This document shows, piece after piece, positions 47,716-55,711 of a DNA stretch of 64,000 nucleotides. Positions within the stretch are counted from its first letter, which is position 1. Every line of letters starts with the position of its first letter. Source of the DNA: Chloroflexaceae bacterium. Its GTDB lineage: Bacteria; Chloroflexota; Chloroflexia; Chloroflexales; Chloroflexaceae. The position numbers and the translations under genes are program-made. Below the pieces are notes generated by a model. It was not told the origin of the DNA. It saw only the letters and a list, made by a program, of their open reading frames with translations, and did not search any database. The DNA lies in assembly GCA_012031225.1 (NCBI GenBank), contig JAAUTZ010000003.1, positions 57,751 through 121,750 on the forward strand, written 5' to 3'.

Positions 47716-49149
47716 ATGACAGCACCTACCAGCGAACAGCGGCGGCTCCTGACTCAACGTCTGTTGGCGTTGATTGGCACCCGCATTGTGCTCACCGATG
47801 AGCCGCTCAGTGAACAGATCGAAACGCTCCTAGCCGAAGTGCTACAGGAGACCCCTGACGTTGTGCCGCAACCGTTGCTCCTTGATGAAGATGATCCCGA
47901 TCAGCGCGTAGTCATTACTGGGATGGGGGTGGTGTCGCCCTTTGGCGTGGGCTTGCAGCCCTTCTGGGAGGGCTTACGTGCAGGGCAGAGCGGCATTGTT
48001 CCAATCACCCTCTGCGACGTGAGCGAGTCGCCCTGCAAGATTGCGGGCGAGGTGCCGCACTTCGATCCGTTTGCCTACTTGCCGCCCAAGATTGTACGGC
48101 GCACGACACGCGGCACGCAGTTTGCGCTGGTGGCGGCCCAGCTCGCATTGATTGATGCGCGGCTCAGCTTGCCTCTTGCCGATGCCGAGCAGACTGGGGT
48201 GCTGATTGCATGTGGCGGTACCTCCTACCCTGAGACGCAGCAAGCAATTCAGACGTTGCTTGAACGGGGCGCGGCACGCGTTAGCCCGCTCTACATCCCG
48301 ATGGCTCTGCCCAACATGGCGGCGGCGCAGGTGGCCATCCAGTTTGGCTTGCACGGCTACACCTCCACGATCAGTACGGCGTGTGCAGCGGGGGCGCAGG
48401 CGATAGGCGAGGCGGCGGCCGTGATCCGGCGCGGCGATGCGGAGATGATGTTGGCGGGGGGAGCTGAAGCCCCCATCAGCGAGATTGGGCTAGCCAGCTT
48501 CAATGCGCTGCATGCCCTGAGCCGCCGGAGCGATGATCCCGCTCGTGTCTCACGCCCCTTCGATCTCCAACGGGATGGCTTTGTGCCCGGCGAAGGTGCC
48601 GCGATTTTGGTGCTCGAGCGGCTCTCGGCGGCACAAGCCCGCGAAGCTCCGATCTATGCTGAAGTGATCGGCTATGGCGTATCCAGTGATGCCCACCACG
48701 TTACGGCTCCCGATCCCGACGGTTACGGGGCGGCACTGGCCATGCGCCGGGCCTTGCACCACGCGCACGTAAGCCCGCAGCAAGTGGATTATATCAAAGC
48801 CCACGCAACAGGTACGCCACAGGGCGACATTGCCGAAACCTTAGCAATCAAGCAGGTGTTTGGAGAGTATGCTACGAGCGTGCCAATCAGTGCGCCCAAA
48901 TCTATGATTGGGCACTTGACGGGTGCGGCAGGGGCCGTTGAGGCGGCGGCGGCGGTGTTGGCTCTGAGGCATAATCTGATCCCACCGACAATCAACCTTG
49001 ATCAGCCTGATCCCGCCTGCGATCTGGATTATGTGCCGCACACTGCCCGTGAAGCAGCATTGCAGACCGTGATTGCCAACTCGTTTGGCTTTGGCGGAGT
49101 CAATGCCGTGCTCGTCTTTCGCCGGGTCATGCAGGCACAGCGCAGCTAA
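47716..49149 (+). CDS. fabF: 3-oxoacyl-ACP synthase II (FabF family) with N-terminal extension
   Basis: A condensing enzyme of fatty acid elongation. The ketosynthase core starts at VVITGMGVVSPFG near residue 64 and has the Cys-His-His triad: Cys223 in STACAAG, His363 in HATGT and His400 in IGHLTGA. The first ~62 residues are an extra helical, acidic segment not found in ordinary FabF of about 412 residues. The gene stands outside any fab cluster and precedes holB by 38 bases, so it may be a second, specialised KS. No strong ribosome-binding site is seen at the ATG. Confidence 0.9.
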   Translation: MTAPTSEQRRLLTQRLLALIGTRIVLTDEPLSEQIETLLAEVLQETPDVVPQPLLLDEDDPDQRVVITGMGVVSPFGVGLQPFWEGLRAGQSGIVPITLCDVSESPCKIAGEVPHFDPFAYLPPKIVRRTTRGTQFALVAAQLALIDARLSLPLADAEQTGVLIACGGTSYPETQQAIQTLLERGAARVSPLYIPMALPNMAAAQVAIQFGLHGYTSTISTACAAGAQAIGEAAAVIRRGDAEMMLAGGAEAPISEIGLASFNALHALSRRSDDPARVSRPFDLQRDGFVPGEGAAILVLERLSAAQAREAPIYAEVIGYGVSSDAHHVTAPDPDGYGAALAMRRALHHAHVSPQQVDYIKAHATGTPQGDIAETLAIKQVFGEYATSVPISAPKSMIGHLTGAAGAVEAAAAVLALRHNLIPPTINLDQPDPACDLDYVPHTAREAALQTVIANSFGFGGVNAVLVFRRVMQAQRS

Positions 49150-49187
49150 TCGGTCCCGCTTCCAACGAATAACGGTGTAGCAAGGCG

Positions 49188-50210
49188 ATGAACTGGGACA
49201 TGATCGGACATGAATGGGCAATCGAGTATCTCCACCGTAGCTTGGTGGGTGGGCGCGACGCGCATGCGTACCTGTTTGTTGGGCCGCCCGGTGTGGGCAA
49301 AGCCCGCCTTGCGCTCCGCTTTGCCCAAGCCCTGAACTGCGAACACCTAGAGCAGGCTCCCTGCCTGAAGTGCCGCACCTGTACCCGCATCGAGCATGGC
49401 AACTACGCCGATCTGCGGATTGCGAGCATGGCAACCCAAGCCGCCAGTCTGAAGCCGGATGAAGCTGCGCGGCAGAAGGAACTCAAGATTGACACTGTGC
49501 GCGAGTGGCAGCGCGATATTGCGCTGAAGCCATACGAGGGCCGACGGCGGGTATTTATCCTGCACGATGCCGAGCTGCTCAGTGAAGGAGCCTCGAACGC
49601 GCTGCTCAAAACGTTGGAAGAACCGCCCGCGTATGCCACCCTGATTCTCGTTGCGAATCGCCCTACGATGCTGCCCACCATCGTTTCGCGCTGCCAAGTG
49701 CTGCGCCTGCGCCCGCTGCCGCGCCAGACGATTGTACGGGCGTTGATCGGGCAGTTCGACGTTCACGAGCCACAAGCCCGCCTGCTTGCCGCGTGGAGTA
49801 GTGGTAGCATCGGCTGGGCCTTGCGGGCTGCCGCCTGCCCAGACGAGGTGCAGCAACGCCAAGAACGCCTTGATCAACTGGTGCAGCTTCAGCAGCAGCC
49901 GCACAGCATTGGCTTTCGCTGGGCCGAAGAGCGCAGCAAAGAGTATCGTAGCGGGCAGCAGCAGGATGTGCTGGAGTGGCTGGAGCTGTGGCAGAACTGG
50001 TGGCGCGATGTGCTGCTGATTTCAGCTGATTGCCCCGAAAGTGTGACCTACGTGGATCGGCGGGCGGAGCTGGAGCAGGCCGCGCAGCAGTACAATGTTG
50101 CACAGGTTTACGCGGTGATGCAACGGATTAGCGAGGCAACACGCCAGATTCGGGAGAACGTGAACCCACAACTGGCATTAGAAAACATTTTGCTGCATTT
50201 GCCGCGCTGA
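49188..50210 (+). CDS. holB: DNA polymerase III delta' subunit (clamp loader)
   Basis: A clamp-loader AAA+ subunit. It has Walker A GPPGVGKARLA near residue 32, the four-Cys zinc module (NCEHLEQAPCLKCRTC), the segment VFILHDAELLSEGASNALLKTLEEPP (Walker B and sensor region) and the SRCQVLRLRPL region. The P-loop Lys is retained but followed by Ala, as in many delta' proteins that do not hydrolyse ATP well. The length of 340 residues is typical. Confidence 0.93.
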   Translation: MNWDMIGHEWAIEYLHRSLVGGRDAHAYLFVGPPGVGKARLALRFAQALNCEHLEQAPCLKCRTCTRIEHGNYADLRIASMATQAASLKPDEAARQKELKIDTVREWQRDIALKPYEGRRRVFILHDAELLSEGASNALLKTLEEPPAYATLILVANRPTMLPTIVSRCQVLRLRPLPRQTIVRALIGQFDVHEPQARLLAAWSSGSIGWALRAAACPDEVQQRQERLDQLVQLQQQPHSIGFRWAEERSKEYRSGQQQDVLEWLELWQNWWRDVLLISADCPESVTYVDRRAELEQAAQQYNVAQVYAVMQRISEATRQIRENVNPQLALENILLHLPR

Positions 50211-50228
50211 GCAACCTTGACAAAAACC

Positions 50229-50257
50229 TTGACAATTGGTGGACAAAGTGTTACTGT
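50229..50257 (+). promoter_or_regulatory. Putative promoter of the Fur-family gene
   Basis: TTGACA (50229-50234) and TACTGT (50252-50257) are separated by 17 bases; the -10 is weak. A second TTGACA lies at 50217-50222, so ACCTTGACAA occurs twice with a 12-base offset. Confidence 0.5.
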
Positions 50258-50301
50258 TCTTATGTAGAAGATGTTATAAATTTCAAAGATCGAGACAAGA
50301 A

Positions 50302-50865
50302 ATGTCAGAACCTCAAAAAATCCAGTATTTTCTCCAGCGGCTTGAAGCGTCCGGCAAACGTTCCACCCCCCAACGGCACGCCGTCTGTCAGGCATTGATC
50401 GAACATGGCGGGCATCCCACCGTTGCCGAGATCTACGAACGGGTCCGTGGCATCTTCCCCATGATTAGCCAAGCCACTGTGTACAATACGGTTGATACGC
50501 TCGAAGAACTCGGCTTGATTCATCGGCTGGAAATTGCCAATCACGAACATACCCACTACGATCTGGATACCCAATCCCACGTCAATCTGGTCTGCACGAA
50601 CTGCGCCTCGATCTCTGATGTGCAGATTGAGATGCTCACCAGCATGCTCAACACGATCAGCCAGCACACCCGCTACCGCATTCATCACGCCTCTGGCATC
50701 GTCGTATACGGTACGTGTCCGGCGTGCCAGCGAGCCGCGGCGAATGCCCACACCCCCCACAATGCCTTGAATGTCACCACGCTCTACCCGCAGAACAGCC
50801 ACGCCAATGGCTACACGAATGGCAACGGGCACGGCGAACATCAGAAGGGCAAGGCTTCGGCGTAG
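50302..50865 (+). CDS. Fur-family metalloregulator
   Basis: A Fur/PerR/Zur-type repressor. The winged helix contains TPQRHAVCQALIEHGGHPTVAEIY and the recognition helix MISQATVYNTVDTLEELGL. The dimerisation domain has HEHTHYDLD metal ligands and two CxxC motifs (CTNC and CPAC) for the structural zinc. The C-terminal 35 residues form an unusual Asn/Gly/His-rich tail (HANGYTNGNGHGEH). The sensed metal or peroxide is not decidable. The ATG at 50302 gives 187 residues; upstream codons fall in the promoter. Confidence 0.9.
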   Translation: MSEPQKIQYFLQRLEASGKRSTPQRHAVCQALIEHGGHPTVAEIYERVRGIFPMISQATVYNTVDTLEELGLIHRLEIANHEHTHYDLDTQSHVNLVCTNCASISDVQIEMLTSMLNTISQHTRYRIHHASGIVVYGTCPACQRAAANAHTPHNALNVTTLYPQNSHANGYTNGNGHGEHQKGKASA

Positions 50866-50988
50866 GGTCGCGCAGCCAAGCAAGGGTCCATGATGGTCTC
50901 CGGCAAGCGCAGCAGGGGGTGGATACCCTGCGTTGCTGTGTTATGCGGCATAGGATATGGGGCGCAATCGGTCAGGATCGAAAGACCT

Positions 50989-51095
50989 TCAGGCATAGTC
51001 TCCCAGATGTACGTAGGCTTTCAAGTATTTCTCGGTTGCATCGTCGCATAGTCGCCCTCTGCCTTCGCAATCCACTCTAGCGTCAGCAGATTCAT
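50989..51095 (-). pseudogene. HEPN-domain gene remnant (HepT-like)
   Basis: Starting at an ATG at 51095, overlapping the nucleotidyltransferase in another frame, the sequence encodes MNLLTLEWIAKAEGDYATM, the typical HEPN N-terminus, then hits a stop. EKYLKA, normally about 25 residues further on, appears directly afterwards in the other frame. An internal deletion has removed the middle, and the R-x4-6-H catalytic region is not recognisable. Confidence 0.65.
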
Positions 51096-51402
51096 ACAGC
51101 ACCTTGCCTTTCGCTGTAACCTCGCGCAGAAACCAATCACCCAATGCCACCCGCAGTTCAAGCTCTTCTTGGCTTCGCACGAGCAGGTCGAGTGGGAATC
51201 GGACATACGCATATACTTTAAGTCGAATCTCAATTGCTTTATCTATGCTACGCCCCCCATGTGGCATCACCACCATAATGTCCACATCTGAGTCGGGGGT
51301 AGGCTGCCCATAGGCATACGAGCCGAACAGGATCACCTTCTGCGGCTGGAAGTGGCGCCCAATAGCATCAGTAAGATCGGCGATTTGGCTCTGGGTAATC
51401 AT
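50989..51402 (-). CDS. MNT-type minimal nucleotidyltransferase (MntA-like) with run-on C-terminus
   Basis: A polymerase-beta-like nucleotidyltransferase of the MNT/HEPN toxin-antitoxin class, in which MntA AMPylates and neutralises the HEPN RNase. The core ILFGSYAYGQPTPDSDVDIMVV provides the GS and D-x-D motifs. The last ~35 residues (after GKVLYES) are not MNT-like; they arise because the frame reads into a deleted HEPN gene. It ends in EKYLKAY, a HEPN fragment in this frame. The antitoxin part may still be active. Confidence 0.75.
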   Translation of the reverse strand: MITQSQIADLTDAIGRHFQPQKVILFGSYAYGQPTPDSDVDIMVVMPHGGRSIDKAIEIRLKVYAYVRFPLDLLVRSQEELELRVALGDWFLREVTAKGKVLYESADARVDCEGRGRLCDDATEKYLKAYVHLGDYA

Positions 51403-51448
51403 TGGTTACTCCTGCCGCCCATGATACCACACCGATCTGGTTCTGTGG

Positions 51449-51454
51449 TATACT
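51449..51454 (+). promoter_or_regulatory. -10 element upstream of the glmS ribozyme
   Basis: TATACT, the -10 word shared with rpsB, eno and the phosphoesterase gene, lies about 80 bases before the predicted ribozyme cleavage site. The -35 region is weak. Confidence 0.45.
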
Positions 51455-51532
51455 CCTCTCAATATTCGCATTCAGGGCTGGAGGGAGTACAGCCGCAAGG
51501 AGTTAGCCCCAACCAGACAATTGACATAACCT

Positions 51533-51775
51533 AGCGCATGGGCTTGCCACCGCACCGCCAACGGAGTATCCGTAGCAACTATCGCAGTCGTGCGGCGCAA
51601 GCTGACGAGGAGAGAGGTTCTCTGCCGCGAGGCAGAGCTAACGGGCCGACGCACGCTGCGCCCCGCCCGGAAAATCGAACGATCAGCGGAAGCCTCTCAG
51701 GGTTCCGGTGCCACCCTGCAAGCACACGTACAACCCCTACCGGCGACGGTCACGGGCAAAAGCGTAGGCAATGGC
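51533..51775 (+). ncRNA. glmS self-cleaving ribozyme
   Basis: A glucosamine-6-phosphate-responsive ribozyme in the glmS leader. Predicted cleavage is between A51533 and G51534 in CTA-GCGC. P1 is strong: 51542-51547 pairs with 51597-51602, and 51550-51555 with 51590-51595. The conserved core follows: GACGAGG (51604-51610), ATCGA (51674-51678) and GCGGAAGCCTC (51686-51696), with 51612-51617 pairing 51693-51698. The expected downstream stem with a GCGA tetraloop is ACCGGCGACGGT at 51739-51750. An extra hairpin (51620-51626 with 51631-51637, GCGA loop) and a further stem expand the region between the two core strands. The 3' boundary is approximate. Confidence 0.8.
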
Positions 51776-51975
51776 TACCACCCCTAGCTTTACCACTCCC
51801 ATAGATTTACATAATCATATCCCGTAACGTTTGGCGATGCAGTACGGTGTGCATCGGCGGGGTGCTGTTCGGCTACACAGGCAGCAGGCTAGCGGCTGCG
51901 CTGCGTAGGCATGGCTGTGCCGCACGCTACTCACCGTATCTATCACCTTACTTGTCATAAGGAGGAGTAACTACT
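51776..51975 (+). other. Post-ribozyme leader of glmS
   Basis: Two hundred bases between ribozyme and gene with no convincing coding frame. It holds a 6-bp stem near 51834-51853 and a GC-rich stretch at 51855-51925. AAGGAGG at 51959-51965 is the ribosome-binding site of glmS. Confidence 0.5.
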
Positions 51976-53826
51976 ATGTGTGGAATTGTTGGGTATATTG
52001 GTGATCGAGACGCGCAGGACGTGGTCCTAAAGGGGTTGCAACGGCTCGAGTATCGGGGCTACGACTCATCGGGGATTGCGGTGTATGGCAATGGCACAGG
52101 CTTGCAACTTGCGCGTGCGGTGGGCAAGCTGCACCACCTCGCTGAGCAGCTGGCTACCGCCCCCCTGCACGGGCAGCTTGGTGTGGGACACACCCGTTGG
52201 GCTACGCACGGCGCAGTCACTGAGACTAACGCACACCCGCACCGCGACCAGAGCGGTACGATTGTGGTGGTGCAGAATGGTATCGTCGAAAACTATCAGG
52301 AGTTGCGCGAACGCCTGATTGCCGATGGGCACATCTTTCACTCACAGACCGACACCGAAGTCATCGCGCATTTGGTGGGGGTCGCCTATGCCCGCACCCA
52401 ATCGCTGGAGCAGGCGGTGCAGCAGACAATCAGCGAACTGCACGGCGGCAATGCGATTGTGGTCTTTTCGATCAACGAGCCGGATCGCCTGATTGCAGCG
52501 CGGCTCGGCAATGCGGGCGGGGTCGTGATTGGGATGGGGATAGATGAGGTGTTTATCGCTTCCGATATGCCCGCCGTCCTCGACTACACGCACCACCTGC
52601 TGTTCCTTGAAGATGGCGAGCTAGCCGTGCTAACCCGCAATGCGGTGCAGATCCGCAATCGGGCGGGTGCGCTGATCAAGCGCGAACCCACCACCATTGC
52701 GTGGGATGCAGAGCGGGCGGCACGCGGCGATTTCCCACACTACATGCTCAAGGAGATCCACGAGCAGCCGCAGACCTTGCTGGATGTGTTGCGCGGGCGG
52801 GTGGATGGCGCGGCAGGCACAATCACCCTCGATGAACTGACGCTTGATACCGCCACCCTGCAACATATTGACCGCATCTATACCGTCGCGTGTGGCACGG
52901 CATGGCACGCCGCACTGCTAGCGAAATTTATGATCGAGCGGCTCGCACGGGTGCGGGTAGATGTAGATTATGGCAGCGAGTTCCGCTACCGCCAGCCAAT
53001 CCTTGATCAGCGCACACTGGTGCTGACCATAACCCAGAGTGGCGAAACAGTAGATACCCTCGCGGCAATGGAAGAAGCCCGCACGCACGGCATTCCCAGT
53101 GTTGCGATTGTGAATGTGATTGGCAGCCAAGCCGCCCGCCTTGCTGATGGCGGGGCAATCTATCTGCATGCCGGCCCTGAGATCGGCGTAGCCTCGACCA
53201 AGTGCTTCACGAGCATGCTGGTTGCGGCATATCTATTGGGGCTAAAGCTGGGGCAGGTGCGGGGCGTACTTAGTGCTGATGCCGTGCGTGAGCATGGGCA
53301 GGCCCTGTCTGCCCTGCCCCACCAAGCGGCGCAGGTGCTCGCTCAGACTGATGCGCCGATCCGTGCGCTGGCTGCACGCTACCACGCTGCCACCAGCATG
53401 CTCTATCTGGGGCGCAATGTGAGCTACCCAATTGCCTTAGAGGGTGCGCTGAAGCTGAAGGAGATCAGCTACATCCACGCCGAAGGCTACCCCGCAGGTG
53501 AGATGAAGCACGGGCCTGTCGCCTTGATTGACGAACACTTACCGGTGGTGTGCATTGCCCCACACGATGGGGTGTATGAGAAGATGCTCAGCAATATTGA
53601 ACAGGTGCATGCCCGCAACGGTAAGGTGATTGCTATCGTGAGTGAGGGCGATACGCAAGTTGCCGCCGAGCCGGATCACATCATCAGCGTGCCACGCACG
53701 AGCGATCTGCTCAGCCCCGTGCTGACGGTGATCCCGCTGCAACTGTTATCCTATCATATGGCGGTGCTACGCGGCTGTGATGTGGATCAGCCCCGCAACC
53801 TCGCCAAGAGCGTGACCGTGGAGTAG
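51976..53826 (+). CDS. glmS: Glutamine-fructose-6-phosphate aminotransferase (isomerizing)
   Basis: Makes glucosamine-6-phosphate from fructose-6-phosphate and glutamine, the entry step to UDP-GlcNAc and peptidoglycan. The N-terminal Ntn amidotransferase begins MCGIVGYIG with the catalytic Cys2, and GHTRWATHG and NGIVENY complete that site. Two SIS domains follow (CGTAWHAALL, SQSGET-like TQSGETVDT, and CFTSML), ending in NLAKSVTVE. The length of 616 residues is standard. A strong AAGGAGG precedes the ATG, and expression is predicted to fall when glucosamine-6-phosphate triggers the upstream ribozyme. Confidence 0.98.
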   Translation: MCGIVGYIGDRDAQDVVLKGLQRLEYRGYDSSGIAVYGNGTGLQLARAVGKLHHLAEQLATAPLHGQLGVGHTRWATHGAVTETNAHPHRDQSGTIVVVQNGIVENYQELRERLIADGHIFHSQTDTEVIAHLVGVAYARTQSLEQAVQQTISELHGGNAIVVFSINEPDRLIAARLGNAGGVVIGMGIDEVFIASDMPAVLDYTHHLLFLEDGELAVLTRNAVQIRNRAGALIKREPTTIAWDAERAARGDFPHYMLKEIHEQPQTLLDVLRGRVDGAAGTITLDELTLDTATLQHIDRIYTVACGTAWHAALLAKFMIERLARVRVDVDYGSEFRYRQPILDQRTLVLTITQSGETVDTLAAMEEARTHGIPSVAIVNVIGSQAARLADGGAIYLHAGPEIGVASTKCFTSMLVAAYLLGLKLGQVRGVLSADAVREHGQALSALPHQAAQVLAQTDAPIRALAARYHAATSMLYLGRNVSYPIALEGALKLKEISYIHAEGYPAGEMKHGPVALIDEHLPVVCIAPHDGVYEKMLSNIEQVHARNGKVIAIVSEGDTQVAAEPDHIISVPRTSDLLSPVLTVIPLQLLSYHMAVLRGCDVDQPRNLAKSVTVE

Positions 53827-53835
53827 GGCGGATCT

Positions 53836-53877
53836 GGCGGGGGTAGCCTATGATGTCGGTACGGTGCTGCCCCCGCC
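53836..53877. terminator. Bidirectional hairpin between glmS and the F420 operon
   Basis: A 12-bp GC-rich stem (53836-53847 with 53866-53877, one G-T pair) with an 18-base loop lies in the 113-base gap between two convergent genes. It lacks a long T-run but is very stable. Confidence 0.6.
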
Positions 53878-53939
53878 CCCATCTGCGTGATCGTTGTGCC
53901 CTGCGTGGGCTGCCTTTCAAGCAGGGGGCATGCCATGGG

Positions 53940-54920
53940 CTAGCGGATGTATGGAATCACATGCTCGCCAAAGGCTTTGATAAACGCCTCTTGGTTGCGC
54001 CCGACATTGTGGATGTGAATCTCATCGAAGCCGAGATCAGCGAAGCCTTGCAAGTGGTCTCGGTGTTCTGCGAGGTCGGTAGAGATCAGCACGCGCCCCG
54101 CGAAGTTCTCCTCGCGCACTAGCTTGGCCATTGCCGCGAAATCTTCGGGGCTACGGATGTCTGCTTTAGGGAAGTTCATGCCGCCGTTGGGCCACTCAGT
54201 CAGCGCATTCTGCACCGCTTCCGCGTGCGTCTCAGCCCACGAGAGATGCACCTGCAAGAGCTTGGGCATCGTCGCCGGGTCTTTGCCTGCCTCGCGTGCG
54301 CCCGCCGCAAAGTTCTCTAGAATGCCGCGCAGCTTAGCGTGGTTCGCACCCGGTGTAATCAAGCCGTCGCAAACTTTGCCCGCCCAGTGTACCGTCTGTG
54401 GGCCCACTGCGCCGATGTAAATCGGTGGGGGCGTAGCGGGCAGGGTGTAAAGCTGTACGCTCTCCATTTGGAAATACTGCCCCCGATAGCGTTTCTTCTT
54501 GCCACTGAGCAACTGCTGGATGATCTCCGTAGCCTCGATCATCATCTCGAAGCGGATCAGCGAATCGGGCCAGATGCCGCCCGTAACGTGTTCGTTGAGG
54601 GCTTCGCCGCTGCCCAAGCCGAGCCAGAAACGGCCCGGAAACATTGCCGCGAGGGTTGCCGCAGCTTGGGCAATCACAGATGGGTGATAGCGGAAGCTGG
54701 GGCAGGTGACACCGGGACCAAAGGTGTGCGTGGTAGCTGTACCAAGCGCACCCATCCACGAATAGACGTAGGCATTGTGCCCCTGCTGTGGTACCCACGG
54801 CTGAAAGTGATCGGCAGCCATCACACCCTTGAAGCCGTGCTGTTCAGCAAGTTGGCAGTAGTGCAAGAGTTCGGTAGGGTGAAACTGTTCCAGTGCCGCC
54901 GCATAGCCAATCGTAGTCAT
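53940..54920 (-). CDS. F420-dependent LLM-class oxidoreductase (G6PDH-like)
   Basis: A luciferase-like TIM-barrel enzyme of the class that uses coenzyme F420. It opens with IGYAAALEQFHPTELL and has the MAADHFQPW and FWLGLGSGEALNEH segments typical of F420-dependent glucose-6-phosphate dehydrogenase relatives, then FEMMIEATEII and PIYIGAVGPQT. Its position directly downstream of cofC and cofD supports F420 as cofactor; the substrate is uncertain. The ATG at 54920 follows AAAGGAG by 10 bases, 5 bases after the cofC stop. Confidence 0.85.
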   Translation of the reverse strand: MTTIGYAAALEQFHPTELLHYCQLAEQHGFKGVMAADHFQPWVPQQGHNAYVYSWMGALGTATTHTFGPGVTCPSFRYHPSVIAQAAATLAAMFPGRFWLGLGSGEALNEHVTGGIWPDSLIRFEMMIEATEIIQQLLSGKKKRYRGQYFQMESVQLYTLPATPPPIYIGAVGPQTVHWAGKVCDGLITPGANHAKLRGILENFAAGAREAGKDPATMPKLLQVHLSWAETHAEAVQNALTEWPNGGMNFPKADIRSPEDFAAMAKLVREENFAGRVLISTDLAEHRDHLQGFADLGFDEIHIHNVGRNQEAFIKAFGEHVIPYIR

Positions 54921-54925
54921 CGGGG

Positions 54926-55711
54926 TTAAGCTCCTTTCACAGGCATATCGGGATGCCATGCATAGGTCAGGTCAGCGGGCGTATCTACGTCAAGTGCGAG
55001 GGTCGCCGATGGGCACGTCTGGATCGGGATGCCGCGCTCGTGGGCGGCTTGGAGATGCAGTGCAAAGCTATCGTTGCCGAAGTGAAACGGCAAGCCGGGC
55101 GGCAGGGTGAAGCCAAACGCATTCGTGCCAGACTGGGCGCGATCAGGGGCAATGACCGCACGCGGCTCGGCCGTAAAGGGGCGATCTGACCCGGGGCGTA
55201 GCACCGCCGCCAAGCCACGCACGTCATCGAGGGAAATCAAGGGGATGTCGGCTGCAATCACGAGAACCGCCTGCGCTGCTTCCTGCTGTGCTGCGGCCAA
55301 GCCGAGCTGGAGCGCGGCGTTCAGCTCGCTGGTCGTATCTGGGATCGGCTGTGCGCCGGCGGCACGGGCCATATCGAGAATCAGCGGATCTTCACTGACG
55401 ACCCACACCTGCTGGATCGTTGCGCTGGCGATCTCCTCTAGGGCGGCATCGCTCGGTGGCAGGGCGGCACACACAACTTGCAAGACGCGCCGGTACATGT
55501 AGATTGCCAGCGTGCGCCGCTCTGCCAGCGAAAGCTGCTCCGCGAGGCGACTTTTAGCGTGGGTCAGGTTCTTCATGGGGATAATCACCTGCACTCCCCG
55601 TCGCGGTGGTACAATCTCTGGGCGCACGCAGGCATAGTACCGCTCGTCGGTTGGCTGCGGGTACGGGTCAATGTGATTGTGACTGTGGTTATCGCTGTAG
55701 GCTATTCTCAT
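54926..55711 (-). CDS. cofC: 2-phospho-L-lactate (or PEP) guanylyltransferase, CofC/FbiD
   Basis: Activates phospholactate or phosphoenolpyruvate with GTP to give the GDP-linked intermediate used by CofD. The nucleotidyltransferase core reads VIIPMKNLTHAKSRL, then VWVVSEDPLI, VLVIAADIPLIS and the GTNAFGF segment, ending LALDVDTPADL. The ATG at 55711 overlaps the cofD stop by 4 bases and gives a 40-residue extension ahead of the core; a GTG near residue 42 preceded by GGGGAG is an alternative start that would give the usual ~220 residues. Confidence 0.87.
   Translation of the reverse strand: MRIAYSDNHSHNHIDPYPQPTDERYYACVRPEIVPPRRGVQVIIPMKNLTHAKSRLAEQLSLAERRTLAIYMYRRVLQVVCAALPPSDAALEEIASATIQQVWVVSEDPLILDMARAAGAQPIPDTTSELNAALQLGLAAAQQEAAQAVLVIAADIPLISLDDVRGLAAVLRPGSDRPFTAEPRAVIAPDRAQSGTNAFGFTLPPGLPFHFGNDSFALHLQAAHERGIPIQTCPSATLALDVDTPADLTYAWHPDMPVKGA

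Noticed and set aside
51472..51804. Open frames of 60-88 codons upstream of glmS on both strands
   Set aside because: They lie within the glmS ribozyme and its flanks; the RNA structure explains the sequence and the peptides resemble nothing.
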